Below are positions 52,597 to 60,986 of a stretch of DNA of 64,000 nucleotides, piece by piece (positions within the stretch are counted from its first letter, which is position 1; each line of letters begins with the position of its first letter). The stretch spans positions 38,469 to 102,468 of the forward strand of contig NZ_QRQC01000004.1 of assembly GCF_003475325.1 (NCBI RefSeq), in the 5' to 3' direction. A program made the position numbers and the translations under genes. Source of the stretch: Collinsella sp. AF33-16 (GTDB lineage Bacteria; Actinomycetota; Coriobacteriia; Coriobacteriales; Coriobacteriaceae). Below the pieces are notes generated by a model. It searched no databases. It was not told the DNA's origin and saw only the letters and a program-made list of their open reading frames with translations.

Positions 52597-55314
52597 ATGG
52601 ATAACGCCAGCAATAATACCGAAACGCTCGAAAAGACCATCCGTGACCTTCTGGAGCGTCAGGACGATCTGATCAGGACCGCCTTTACCGACGAGCTCAC
52701 CGGACTTGGCAACCGCGGCGGCTTTACCCGTTCCTTAGAGGAACTCTGGGAGCAGGAACTGCCCGTGACCATGGCGTTTATCGACATCGATAACCTTAAG
52801 CACTGCAACGACATCTTTGGACATGACGAGGGCAACCGCTATATCTTGCAGGTGAGCCTCTATCTCAAACTGTATATGAAGGTGGACGAGGCGGCATTTC
52901 GTCTGGGGGGCGACGAGTTCGCCATCCTATCTACGATTGCGACCGAGGACGACCTTGCCGAACGTCTGGAACACTGCCGAACGGTACTGCTCGAAAACAA
53001 CGCTTCCAAGATGCCTCACTCGTTTAGCTACGGAGTGGCACACGCCGACCCCGCCCTGGGCGAAGCCCCCAATCGCTTGACGAACGATGCCGACCATCGC
53101 ATGTACGACTACAAGCTACGTCATGCCGTGCACCTTGATCGACGCAATATCGCACAAGCCCACACCGACGACTTCGAAATAAGCGATCGCATTTTCGACG
53201 CCCTTTCGATGCTCAACGAAGGCCGATATTTCTTTATCGAGAACTTGGACAAACATCGAACCCTTTGGTCACAAGGCGCCTTGCGCGATCTTGGTCTTCC
53301 TTCGGAGCATATAGACAACTGCCACGATTACTGGAAAACGCGTGTCCATCCCGATGACCTTGAGGCCTATACCAACGACATCGACCAAATCTATGACGGC
53401 TCCAAACATCGCCACGTCATGCAGTACCGCGTGCGCAATGCCGCCGGCGACTACATCCTCGGCCGTGCTCGCGGGTTTCGTATCGACGGCGACGGAAATG
53501 TCCCCTCGCTCTATGTCGGCGAGCTCGTCAACCACTCGCTTGCCGAGACCGTCGACGCCGCCACGGGCCTCGGAATGCAGCGCACGCTGATCAACGCTAT
53601 CGATGCCTGCCGTCGCGACCATTGCAAGACGGGGCTTATAGCAGTGCGCGTTCGCGGCACGGCAAAGCTCAACGAGCTCTACGGGGCCGAGGCCGTCGAC
53701 AACATGCTCGCCGAATACGCAGGCCGCATGCTGTCGATTACTCGCGGCAGGAGTCGCGTCTTCCGCTCACGCAACGCCCAGTTCGTCGTGCTTAGCAACA
53801 ATTTGGATCACGAAGCATTCGAGCAACTGATCCAACATCTCAAAGAGGCCGTTTTCGCTCCCGTTCGAATCGCGGACGACACCATTACCCCCGTCTGTCT
53901 TGTCGTTCCGGCCTTTTACGAGCACCTGACCAATCAAACGGCCGCCGTTTTAGGCGAACTCGACCGTCGCATTCGCACGGCCGGCGGGCTTGTTCCCAAC
54001 GACAGCCTCCCCATACCCGAGGTGGAGCGCAAAAGCGCCATCGCCGAACGCATCGATTCGCTCACGGGTCTCTATCGACCCAGCGAGTTTATGCGCCGCG
54101 CCAACGAATTTCTCGAGACAAGGCGCAACGGCGCCTGGTGTATCGCCACCGTCGATATGGGACACATGCGACTGTTCAACGAATGGCACGGACAGGCCGA
54201 GGGCGACCGCATGCTCGCCGATGTGGGCACGGTCCTCAAGGACATCGAGAATGCCGCCATGGGCGTCGCAGGGTACTGGGGCCAAGACGACTTTTGCATA
54301 CTCATCCCCTTTGAACACGACACCGTCCATCAGATCTATAGCCGCGTTCGCCAGGCCGTGGCCAAGTATGATGACGGCGTGGGATTCTGGCCGTCCATGG
54401 GCGTCTACCCCATCGACTCCAACGAGAAAATCACCATCGATGCGCAGGCCAAGGCCATGTTTACCAATCGGCGCGCAAAAAACGACTTTAAGGAGCGCAT
54501 TGCCATTTTCCGCCCCGAGGAGTACGAGCGCGAAATCGCGTTCCACCGCACGCTGACCGAATTCCAGTACGCGCTCTCCAACGGCCGTATTACCTACTAC
54601 CTGCAGCCCCAGGTCGACATGGAAACCGGCGAGATCATTGGCGCCGAAGCGCTCACGCGCTGGATCGACAAGGATGGCTCCCTCATTTCGCCCGCCACCT
54701 TTATCCCCGCTCTCGAAGAAAGCGGTTTTGTGGTGACGCTCGACAAATACGTTTGGCAGGGCGTTGCCTTGTGGCTGCGCGAGCGCATCAATCGGGGGCT
54801 TCGCGTGGTTCCGATCTCGCTTAATGTGTCGCGCGTGGATATCCTCGCCTGCAACGTTGCCGAGCATATGGGAGCGCTCGCCGCCCAATACAACCTGCCG
54901 CCCGAGCTCATGCGCATCGAGATCACCGAGACAGCTTATACGGGAGAGTCCGAGGCCGTGGATAAACTAACGGCCGACCTGCACACCCGCGGCTTCTCGA
55001 CCTATATGGACGATTTTGGCACCGGCCAGTCCACGCTCGCGATGCTCAAGAACGTCAACGTCGACGTCATCAAGCTCGATCGCACGTTTGTGCCCGATAA
55101 CGGCGATGAGGGCCGCAGCGTGCAAATCATCTCATCAATGCTCGAGATGGCGCAGTCACTCCATCTGCCCGTTGTGATCGAAGGCGTCGAGACGGACAAG
55201 CAGGCAAACATGCTGCGCCACATGGGCGCCCGCTACGCTCAGGGATTCCTCTACTACCGCCCCATGCAGGCGGAGGATTTTGAGGCATTGCTCGATGGTG
55301 GCAACGACAACTAA
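52597..55314 (+). CDS. GGDEF-PAS-(two degenerate GGDEF)-EAL protein
   Basis: 905 residues from ATG 52597 (weak AGAAAG upstream; ATG 52540 is possible). Order: a short coil, a complete GGDEF domain (TDELTGLGNRGGF ... FRLGGDEF, no RxxD inhibitory site), a PAS-like domain at about 200-320, a degenerate GGDEF (signature RNAQF), a second degenerate GGDEF (GYWGQDDF), and a complete EAL domain from about 665 (GAEALTRW, DDFGTGQSTLAML, VIEGVETDKQ). It should both make and break c-di-GMP. No membrane segments, so it is cytoplasmic. Next gene is a shorter relative. Confidence 0.88.
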   Translation: MDNASNNTETLEKTIRDLLERQDDLIRTAFTDELTGLGNRGGFTRSLEELWEQELPVTMAFIDIDNLKHCNDIFGHDEGNRYILQVSLYLKLYMKVDEAAFRLGGDEFAILSTIATEDDLAERLEHCRTVLLENNASKMPHSFSYGVAHADPALGEAPNRLTNDADHRMYDYKLRHAVHLDRRNIAQAHTDDFEISDRIFDALSMLNEGRYFFIENLDKHRTLWSQGALRDLGLPSEHIDNCHDYWKTRVHPDDLEAYTNDIDQIYDGSKHRHVMQYRVRNAAGDYILGRARGFRIDGDGNVPSLYVGELVNHSLAETVDAATGLGMQRTLINAIDACRRDHCKTGLIAVRVRGTAKLNELYGAEAVDNMLAEYAGRMLSITRGRSRVFRSRNAQFVVLSNNLDHEAFEQLIQHLKEAVFAPVRIADDTITPVCLVVPAFYEHLTNQTAAVLGELDRRIRTAGGLVPNDSLPIPEVERKSAIAERIDSLTGLYRPSEFMRRANEFLETRRNGAWCIATVDMGHMRLFNEWHGQAEGDRMLADVGTVLKDIENAAMGVAGYWGQDDFCILIPFEHDTVHQIYSRVRQAVAKYDDGVGFWPSMGVYPIDSNEKITIDAQAKAMFTNRRAKNDFKERIAIFRPEEYEREIAFHRTLTEFQYALSNGRITYYLQPQVDMETGEIIGAEALTRWIDKDGSLISPATFIPALEESGFVVTLDKYVWQGVALWLRERINRGLRVVPISLNVSRVDILACNVAEHMGALAAQYNLPPELMRIEITETAYTGESEAVDKLTADLHTRGFSTYMDDFGTGQSTLAMLKNVNVDVIKLDRTFVPDNGDEGRSVQIISSMLEMAQSLHLPVVIEGVETDKQANMLRHMGARYAQGFLYYRPMQAEDFEALLDGGNDN

Positions 55315-55440
55315 TACGCTCGCACGCAAAACGCCACCGTCGAGGGGAGCGTTTGTTCCCATGAGCTAACTAATACTCCAATCTAAACCGAATTGGGAGT
55401 AAGATACAAACCATTGTTCCATCCAAGGAGGCAATCCATC

Positions 55441-56973
55441 ATGAACGAGTCGTATCGCCTGGGCGAGCAATCAATCATCGCTCATCTTCAGCGACTTGCG
55501 AACGGGGCCTCAACCACCGAGCTCGATGTTGCCGCGCTGCCCCCGGAGCTGCGTGCCATCGGTGAGCAACTGCAGAAAACGCTCGCCATCCTGCAACAAG
55601 AACGTGAGTTGCTTGAGCACGGCGCCTATATCGACTCGCTCACCAATCTTGGCAACCGTGGCGGACTCGACCGCCATGTCGATCAGCTCTGGCGCAAAGG
55701 CACCCCCTTCACCTGTGCCTATATTGACATCGATCGCCTCAAGCATTGCAACGATAAGTTTGGCCACGCCGAGGGCAATCGCTACATTCTGAGCATCTGC
55801 CGCGCACTCACCGAGACAATGGAGCACGATGAGTTGCTGTTCCGTATCGGTGGAGACGAATTTGTACTTATATCCCCCACGACAAACGAAGCCGAGCTCG
55901 AGCAGCGCCTGGAGTGGACGCGTGCCAATCTTATCGAGGCAACATCGGACGGCAAGGCGCCCATGATCGCCAGCTTTAGCTTTGGCTGCTCGCGCGTCGA
56001 CCCGCTTGCAGGCGATACGCGTCGCCAGATGACAAAGGACGCCGACCGCAAAATGTATCGCTACAAGCTCATGTACCGTGTGCAACAACCGGAAGAAGGC
56101 GATGCGCTGCAACGCCCGATCACCGAACAACCCCCCCCCTGCAACGACCGAGTGTTTCAAGCGATCTCCATGAGCTCCGAGACACGCTATCCGTTCATCA
56201 TTAACCTCGACACCGGCGAATCGCAATGGTCGGTTAATGCCGTGCGCGATTTTGACCTACCCTCCCAGCATCCCTACAACTCGCTCGATATATGGCTTGC
56301 CCGTGTTCACCCCGAGGACCGCGACAACGTACGTGCCGAGCTCGATATGGTGGTAAACGGCACGTGGCACTTCCACTGCATGCAGTATCGCGTCATGAAT
56401 ACCGCCGGAAAATACGCGCTTTGCGACTGCACAGGTTACCGCCTGGACGGCACCGATACCGAGCCCAACATGTATGTGGGCATTGTCACCAACCGAAGCT
56501 TGGCAGATACGACCGATTCCGTGACCGGCCTGGGCGATATCCACGCCCTGGTCAACGCCATTGGCGAGATGCGTCGCGTGGCACGAAACGCGGGCTTGAT
56601 CGCCATTAAAATCGACGAAATCGCACAGGTCAATGCCCGCTTTGGCTTTGATGCAGGCGACCGCGTTTTGGCAGAAAGCGCCGCCTGCCTCATGGATTGC
56701 TCGCGCGGCAAGGGTCGTCTGTTCCGCTCGACCGGACCGATGTTCGTGGCGCTCTTTGACGAGCTTGATCCCGAAGAGACCGACGCGGTTGCAGACGAAA
56801 TCGAACGGTTCTTGGGATCGCCCGTGCTCTTGGGCTCATTTGAATATCAGCCGCCCCTTCGCGTGGCCACGCTTCATCTGGACACCGTCGACCGACAGCC
56901 CGTTTCCATTTTGAACGAACTTAATGCGCTGATTAAAGAGGCGCCACAGGTACCGGGCACCAAGCTGGACTAG
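55441..56973 (+). CDS. diguanylate cyclase with PAS and degenerate GGDEF domains
   Basis: 510 residues from ATG 55441 (AAGGAGG upstream). Complete GGDEF at about 70-220 (DSLTNLGNRGGLDRH ... FRIGGDEF), a PAS-like domain at about 245-360, then a second GGDEF with signature STGPMF in place of GGDEF. It mirrors the N-terminal three domains of the preceding protein, so the two are likely related by duplication, with loss or gain of the EAL part. Confidence 0.87.
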   Translation: MNESYRLGEQSIIAHLQRLANGASTTELDVAALPPELRAIGEQLQKTLAILQQERELLEHGAYIDSLTNLGNRGGLDRHVDQLWRKGTPFTCAYIDIDRLKHCNDKFGHAEGNRYILSICRALTETMEHDELLFRIGGDEFVLISPTTNEAELEQRLEWTRANLIEATSDGKAPMIASFSFGCSRVDPLAGDTRRQMTKDADRKMYRYKLMYRVQQPEEGDALQRPITEQPPPCNDRVFQAISMSSETRYPFIINLDTGESQWSVNAVRDFDLPSQHPYNSLDIWLARVHPEDRDNVRAELDMVVNGTWHFHCMQYRVMNTAGKYALCDCTGYRLDGTDTEPNMYVGIVTNRSLADTTDSVTGLGDIHALVNAIGEMRRVARNAGLIAIKIDEIAQVNARFGFDAGDRVLAESAACLMDCSRGKGRLFRSTGPMFVALFDELDPEETDAVADEIERFLGSPVLLGSFEYQPPLRVATLHLDTVDRQPVSILNELNALIKEAPQVPGTKLD

Positions 56974-57258
56974 CGTTATGGGGCGCATGATGGTTAATTT
57001 CCGATCTCGGGCGAACACATTGGGCAAATAGGCCGTACCCGCAGTTAGCCGAACGCCCCCCCGCAGTCCCTAGCGGGCCCGGGGGCACCGTTTCGATACT
57101 CTTGGTTTACTTTGCCTGATGCAAATAAGTGCTCAACAAGATAGAACCTATCCCCCGCCACGGATATGCCCTCGAGTAAATCTGTTAAGCCAAGCCTATC
57201 AAATTCTATTGACAATTGGCTGCATTGGTCCATTTTGTCGTCCAGCCACTTCCGCTGG
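56974..57258. other. 285-bp gap after the diguanylate cyclase gene
   Basis: Holds a GC-rich C-run segment (near 57050-57090) capable of imperfect pairing, but no gene or clear terminator was seen. Confidence 0.4.
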
Positions 57259-57579
57259 CTATCGCCTCATAAACACAAACCTAACGAGCCGCACGAACGA
57301 CAAAGAGGCCAAGCTGAACAGAAGTAGAACCAAAACTTCAAAAACGCTGGTATTCCAATCGCGTACCCAGCCCTCTACCGCCCACAAGAAAAACAGCAGC
57401 CCCATCCATAACGTCACAGAAGAAATCAGCTTTGCGTAGGGGCGTATATCAATCTCGCTCTCCCTTTTTGTGACATCATATCCAGCAATTGAGCAGAGCC
57501 ATCTTCCTCTTCGGTATTGGATTGAAAGGACAATCAAGGCAATCGAAGTCATCAAGCAAACAGCATCCTCTGTTTCCAT
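57259..57579 (-). CDS. small DUF3784-like membrane protein
   Basis: 106 residues from ATG 57579 (AAAGGA six bases upstream); ATG 57600 is alternative. Three hydrophobic segments (AVCLMTSIALIVLSI, WMGLLFFLWAVEGW, VFEVLVLLLFSLASLSFV) around GRWLCSIAGYDVTKRE, which fits the DUF3784 pattern where a gatekeeping IAGYNT-like motif is seen. Function unknown. AT-richer than neighbours and next to an insertion-sequence remnant, so probably foreign. Confidence 0.6.
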   Translation of the reverse strand: METEDAVCLMTSIALIVLSIQYRRGRWLCSIAGYDVTKRESEIDIRPYAKLISSVTLWMGLLFFLWAVEGWVRDWNTSVFEVLVLLLFSLASLSFVRLVRFVFMRR

Positions 57580-57983
57580 AGAGTTTCCTTTGCTTTCCAT
57601 CCTAGTTACGCATTCACAATCGAATCAAACCAAGTATGAATTACTCGATAGCAACCGCCTTAGTATAAACCATAGCCGCCGCAGCAGCCCGCCTTCTAAG
57701 ACCTCAGAGTTCGCCATCGAAGGCGACCTGCCCAGACTCCTCACAATCGGCTTGCATGAGGCCCCGAGCTCCAACATACTCTGGACCGTGTCCCTCTCGT
57801 ACCTGGTGAGCGAGCCCGCCGTTGGCCCTCGGGGCCGGCTTCCCGGCCCCGAGAAACACTCGGATGAAGCTACCGATCGAGACGGGGCGCATGATGGGCG
57901 GTCGCTGGAATCGCGCCCCACGCCATCTGCCCGCTCGTGCGATAATCCTCCGCAGAAGTCACCGACAGCAGAGGGAGTTTGTG
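57580..57983. other. 404-bp gap with an IS30 remnant
   Basis: Contains the transposase fragment at 57700-57813 and, at the right end, the promoter region of the flavoprotein gene. No intact gene seen. Confidence 0.6.
57700..57813 (-). pseudogene. remnant of an IS30-family transposase (HTH region)
   Basis: The minus-strand frame reads SLTRYERDTVQSMLELGA...IVRSLGRSPSMANSEV, the characteristic IS30 N-terminal helix-turn-helix with its RSPS core. Nothing of the DDE catalytic domain follows, so this is a decayed fragment; no inverted repeats were located. Confidence 0.7.
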
Positions 57984-58607
57984 ATGAAGGTTCTTTTGGT
58001 CAATGGCAGCCCCAAGGCAAACGGCAACACCGACCGCGCACTCGCCGAGATTGCCGAGCAGCTCAACGCAGAGGGCATTGAGACGCAGGTGTTTCAGCTG
58101 GGCGCCAAGCCTATTCGCGATTGCATCGGGTGCGGCCAGTGCGGCAAGCTCGATTGCCGCTGCACCTTTGACGACGATATGGTCAACGAGCTGATTGCCG
58201 CTGCCGAGCAGGCAGACGGCTTTGTCTTTGGTTCGCCCGTCTACTACGCGCATCCCAGCGGACGCATCCTCTCTGCCCTCGACCGTGCATTCTATGCTGG
58301 CAGCAAGGCCTTTGCGCACAAGCCGGGCGCCGCTGTCGCCGTTGCCCGTCGCGGTGGCACGTCGACCACCTTCGATGTGCTCAACAAATACTTCACCATC
58401 AACCAGATGCCCGTGGTGGCATCCACCTACTGGAACAACGTCTTTGGCGCCATGCCGGGCGAGGCCGCCCAGGACGCCGAAGGCCTTGCCACCATGCGAA
58501 ACATCGGCAAAAACATGGCCTGGCTCCTACGTTGCATCGAGGCGGGAAAGGCCGCCGGCATCGAAGCCCCCCAGGCCGATCGCGCTAGGACCAACTTCAT
58601 CAGGTAG
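57984..58607 (+). CDS. flavodoxin-fold NAD(P)H-dependent FMN reductase
   Basis: 207 residues from ATG 57984 (GAGGGAG upstream). FMN-binding GSPKANGNTD at the N-terminus and GSPVYYAHPSGRILSALDR, as in the iron-sulfur flavoprotein-like branch; IGCGQCGKLDCRC carries Cys residues placed as in that family. Probably reduces flavins or quinones. Followed by the ArsC-like gene 17 bp on. Confidence 0.85.
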   Translation: MKVLLVNGSPKANGNTDRALAEIAEQLNAEGIETQVFQLGAKPIRDCIGCGQCGKLDCRCTFDDDMVNELIAAAEQADGFVFGSPVYYAHPSGRILSALDRAFYAGSKAFAHKPGAAVAVARRGGTSTTFDVLNKYFTINQMPVVASTYWNNVFGAMPGEAAQDAEGLATMRNIGKNMAWLLRCIEAGKAAGIEAPQADRARTNFIR

Positions 58608-58624
58608 AACGGCGGAACATAGAT

Positions 58625-58888
58625 ATGAATATTCAAATTTTCGGGACTAAGAAGTCCTTCGATACCAAGAAGGCCCAGCGCTATTTTAAGGAGCGACGCA
58701 TTAAGGTGCAGTTTATCGACCTTAAGGAAAAGGAGATGAGCAAGGGCGAGCTCACGAGCGTGATGCAGGCGGTCGGCGGCATCGACAAGCTGCTCGAGAA
58801 CCAGCAGGTTCTGGCCGAGCCCATCGTGCGCAACGGCAAGAAGGCCACCGTCGGTTATTGCCCCGATGTGTGGGGAGCCTGGGAGTAG
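58625..58888 (+). CDS. ArsC/Spx-like protein lacking the catalytic cysteine
   Basis: 87 residues. Thioredoxin-fold ArsC family, as shown by MNIQIFGTKKS...TKKAQRYFKERRIKVQFIDL and the late PIVRNGKKATVGYCPDVW, but the Cys normally following GTKK is Ser here and about 25-30 residues present in usual ArsC-like proteins (~115) are missing in the middle. It cannot reduce arsenate by the known mechanism; a regulatory role like Spx or a decaying gene are both possible. Confidence 0.75.
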   Translation: MNIQIFGTKKSFDTKKAQRYFKERRIKVQFIDLKEKEMSKGELTSVMQAVGGIDKLLENQQVLAEPIVRNGKKATVGYCPDVWGAWE

Positions 58889-58974
58889 CCTGTGTTATTT
58901 GCCGGCGCGTGGGTATAAGAGCAGGCGTTTGGCATAAGATTTAACTGTAAGCCATGTCTAACAAAGGAGGGCAC

Positions 58975-60105
58975 ATGCCCAACAGACCCGTGAAGATCAT
59001 CATGCTTACCGGATACCTCGGTGCCGGCAAGACCACGCTGCTCAACCACATCCTCGCTAACGACGGCGGCATCCGCGCCGCCGTGATCGTCAACGATATC
59101 GGCGAGATCAACGTCGACGCCAGCCTTATCGCCGACGGCGGCCTTTCCGAGACCGACGACCTCATCCCGCTCACCAACGGCTGCATCTGCTGCACGCTTT
59201 CGGACGATCTGGCCAACCAGCTGCAGGGCATCGCCGATTCGGGCAAGTTCGACTACATCATCATCGAGGCCTCGGGTATTTGCGAGCCCATCCCCATCGC
59301 CTACACCATCTCGAGCTTCTGCGACGAGGCCAAGGTGGGCGGCGAGCCCAAGCTCGCGCTCGACAACATCGTGGCCGTGGTCGACTGCGCCCGCATGTAC
59401 GACGAGTTCAACGGCGGTCGCGACCTGCTAGCCGAGGATATCGACGAGGACGACATCGAGAGCCTGCTCATCCAGCAGATCGAGTTTTGCTCCACGCTGA
59501 TTCTTAATAAGACTGACACCGTCACCCCCGAGCAGATCGCAGAGCTTAAGGCCATCGTGCGCAGCCTGCAGAAGGACGCCGTGATTGTCGAGGCTCAAAA
59601 CGGCGAGGTCCCCATGGAGGAGCTGCTCGACACCGGCCGCTTCGACTTTATGCGCGCCTACAACTCCGCCGCCTGGATCGAGGCCATGGAGCATCCCGAG
59701 GAGCACGACGACCCCGAGGTGCTCGAGTACGACATCGAGACCTTTGTGTACTCGCGCCGCAAGCCGTTTGACCTGCAGAAGTTCACCGATTTTGTTGAGC
59801 AAGAGTGGCCCGACGAGGTCATCCGCGTCAAGGGTCCGCTGTGGCAGACCGGCGATCCGGACATGTGCTACATGTTCGAGCAGGCCGGCCACCAGATGCG
59901 CCTGATGGAGAACGGTCTGTTTGTCGATTCGGCGCCCGAGGGCGAGAAGCAGAAGATCATCGACGAGAACCCCGAGATCATGCAGATTTGGGACGACGAG
60001 ACGGGCGACCGCATGACGAGCCTGTGCATCATCGGCCGTCACATGGACAAGGACGCGCTCATCGCCTCCCTCGATGCCTGTCTGACCGACTGGCACCGCG
60101 CCTAG
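58975..60105 (+). CDS. CobW/G3E-family GTPase
   Basis: 376 residues from ATG 58975 (AAAGGAGG upstream). Walker A GYLGAGKTTLLNH, metal-binding GCICCTLSDDL (CxCC), Walker B EASGICEP, and NKTD for guanine, followed by a CobW C-terminal domain with a His-poor acidic middle. These are metal chaperones (Zn, Co) that deliver metal with GTP hydrolysis; target unknown. Single gene with a hairpin-repeat terminator after it. Confidence 0.9.
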   Translation: MPNRPVKIIMLTGYLGAGKTTLLNHILANDGGIRAAVIVNDIGEINVDASLIADGGLSETDDLIPLTNGCICCTLSDDLANQLQGIADSGKFDYIIIEASGICEPIPIAYTISSFCDEAKVGGEPKLALDNIVAVVDCARMYDEFNGGRDLLAEDIDEDDIESLLIQQIEFCSTLILNKTDTVTPEQIAELKAIVRSLQKDAVIVEAQNGEVPMEELLDTGRFDFMRAYNSAAWIEAMEHPEEHDDPEVLEYDIETFVYSRRKPFDLQKFTDFVEQEWPDEVIRVKGPLWQTGDPDMCYMFEQAGHQMRLMENGLFVDSAPEGEKQKIIDENPEIMQIWDDETGDRMTSLCIIGRHMDKDALIASLDACLTDWHRA

Positions 60106-60142
60106 GCTATCGAAGCGAGCATTTTCTGCCACGTAACCGCCA

Positions 60143-60179
60143 AACCACCACGAAGGTGCCTGTCCCCTTCGTGGTGGTT
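60143..60179. repeat. GGGACAG hairpin repeat (CCACCAC type), copy 2
   Basis: Inverse orientation of the 18891 copy: AACCACCACGAAGG-TGCCTGTCCC-CTTCGTGGTGGTT, followed by TTTT. Lies between the CobW and TrmL genes and would terminate CobW transcripts. Arm bases differ from copy 1 (CACG/CGTG against CACA/TGTG) with pairing kept. Confidence 0.88.
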
Positions 60180-60203
60180 TTTCGTTCTGAGCCAAGGAGA
60201 TTC

Positions 60204-60803
60204 ATGTTCAATATCGTGCTGTATGCGCCCGAGATTACGGCCAATACGGGCAATATCGGCCGTACCTGCGTGGTCACCGGTACCCGCCTGCACCTGGTGG
60301 AGCCGCTGGGCTTTTCGCTCGACGACAAGACGGTGCGTCGCGCCGGCCTGGGCTACTGGCAAAACTTGGACGTGACGACCTATGCCGGCTGGGAGGATTT
60401 CCTTACGTGCAACGGCCTCTCCCCCGCCGATGAACGCCTGCATCTGCTGACCAAAAAGGCGCGCCGCACCTATGCGCAAAGCACCTACCGCGACGGTGAC
60501 TATCTGGTCTTTGGCAGCGAGAGCTCGGGGATTCCCGAAGAGCTGCTCGCCGCAGAGCCTGCGCGCTGCGAGCGCATCCCCATGCTGCGCGACTGCGACT
60601 CGCTCGATAACGCCGAGGCCTGGGAAGCCCACGAGGAGGCGCTCGGGCATAGCGAGAGCGGCCACGAGGCCATCCTTCAGCAGGATATCTGCGGCAACTT
60701 TGTAGACCCGGACGACTACCGCATCAGCGCCCTCAACCTCTCCAACAGCGCCGCCATCGTCCTCTACGAGGCCCTCCGCCAGACAGGCTTCCCCGGCATG
60801 TGA
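60204..60803 (+). CDS. trmL: tRNA (cytidine/uridine-34 2'-O)-methyltransferase TrmL-like
   Basis: 199 residues from ATG 60204 (AAGGAGA upstream). SPOUT knot signatures NIVLYAPEITANTGNIGRTC, YLVFGSESSGIPEELL and ALNLSNSAAIVLYEALRQ. Longer than the usual 150-160 residues because of a roughly 45-residue acidic insertion just before the last knot motif (near DNAEAWEAHEEALGHSE). The stop TGA is formed inside the hairpin at 60798. Confidence 0.88.
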   Translation: MFNIVLYAPEITANTGNIGRTCVVTGTRLHLVEPLGFSLDDKTVRRAGLGYWQNLDVTTYAGWEDFLTCNGLSPADERLHLLTKKARRTYAQSTYRDGDYLVFGSESSGIPEELLAAEPARCERIPMLRDCDSLDNAEAWEAHEEALGHSESGHEAILQQDICGNFVDPDDYRISALNLSNSAAIVLYEALRQTGFPGM

Positions 60804-60828
60804 CAAAGGGACTGTCCCTTTGTCACAT
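60798..60828. repeat. GGGACAG hairpin (TGTGACAAAGGGA type) over the trmL stop
   Basis: ATGTGACAAAGGGAC-TGTCCCTTTGTCACAT, almost perfect palindrome containing the trmL stop codon. Core GGGAC-TGTCCC matches the other GGGACAG hairpins. Confidence 0.85.
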
Positions 60829-60986
60829 ATTGCACCTACTGATTTAAATGGAATTAACCGGTTTTAAACGCTTTTAACTAGAAAAGATGCCAGTATATTA
60901 CTAACTTTTACTGAGTTGCACCGTATGGGTTTCTATGCTTCTACCCCGTAAAGGACAGGAACCCCGCAGCAAATGGTCCCCACACA

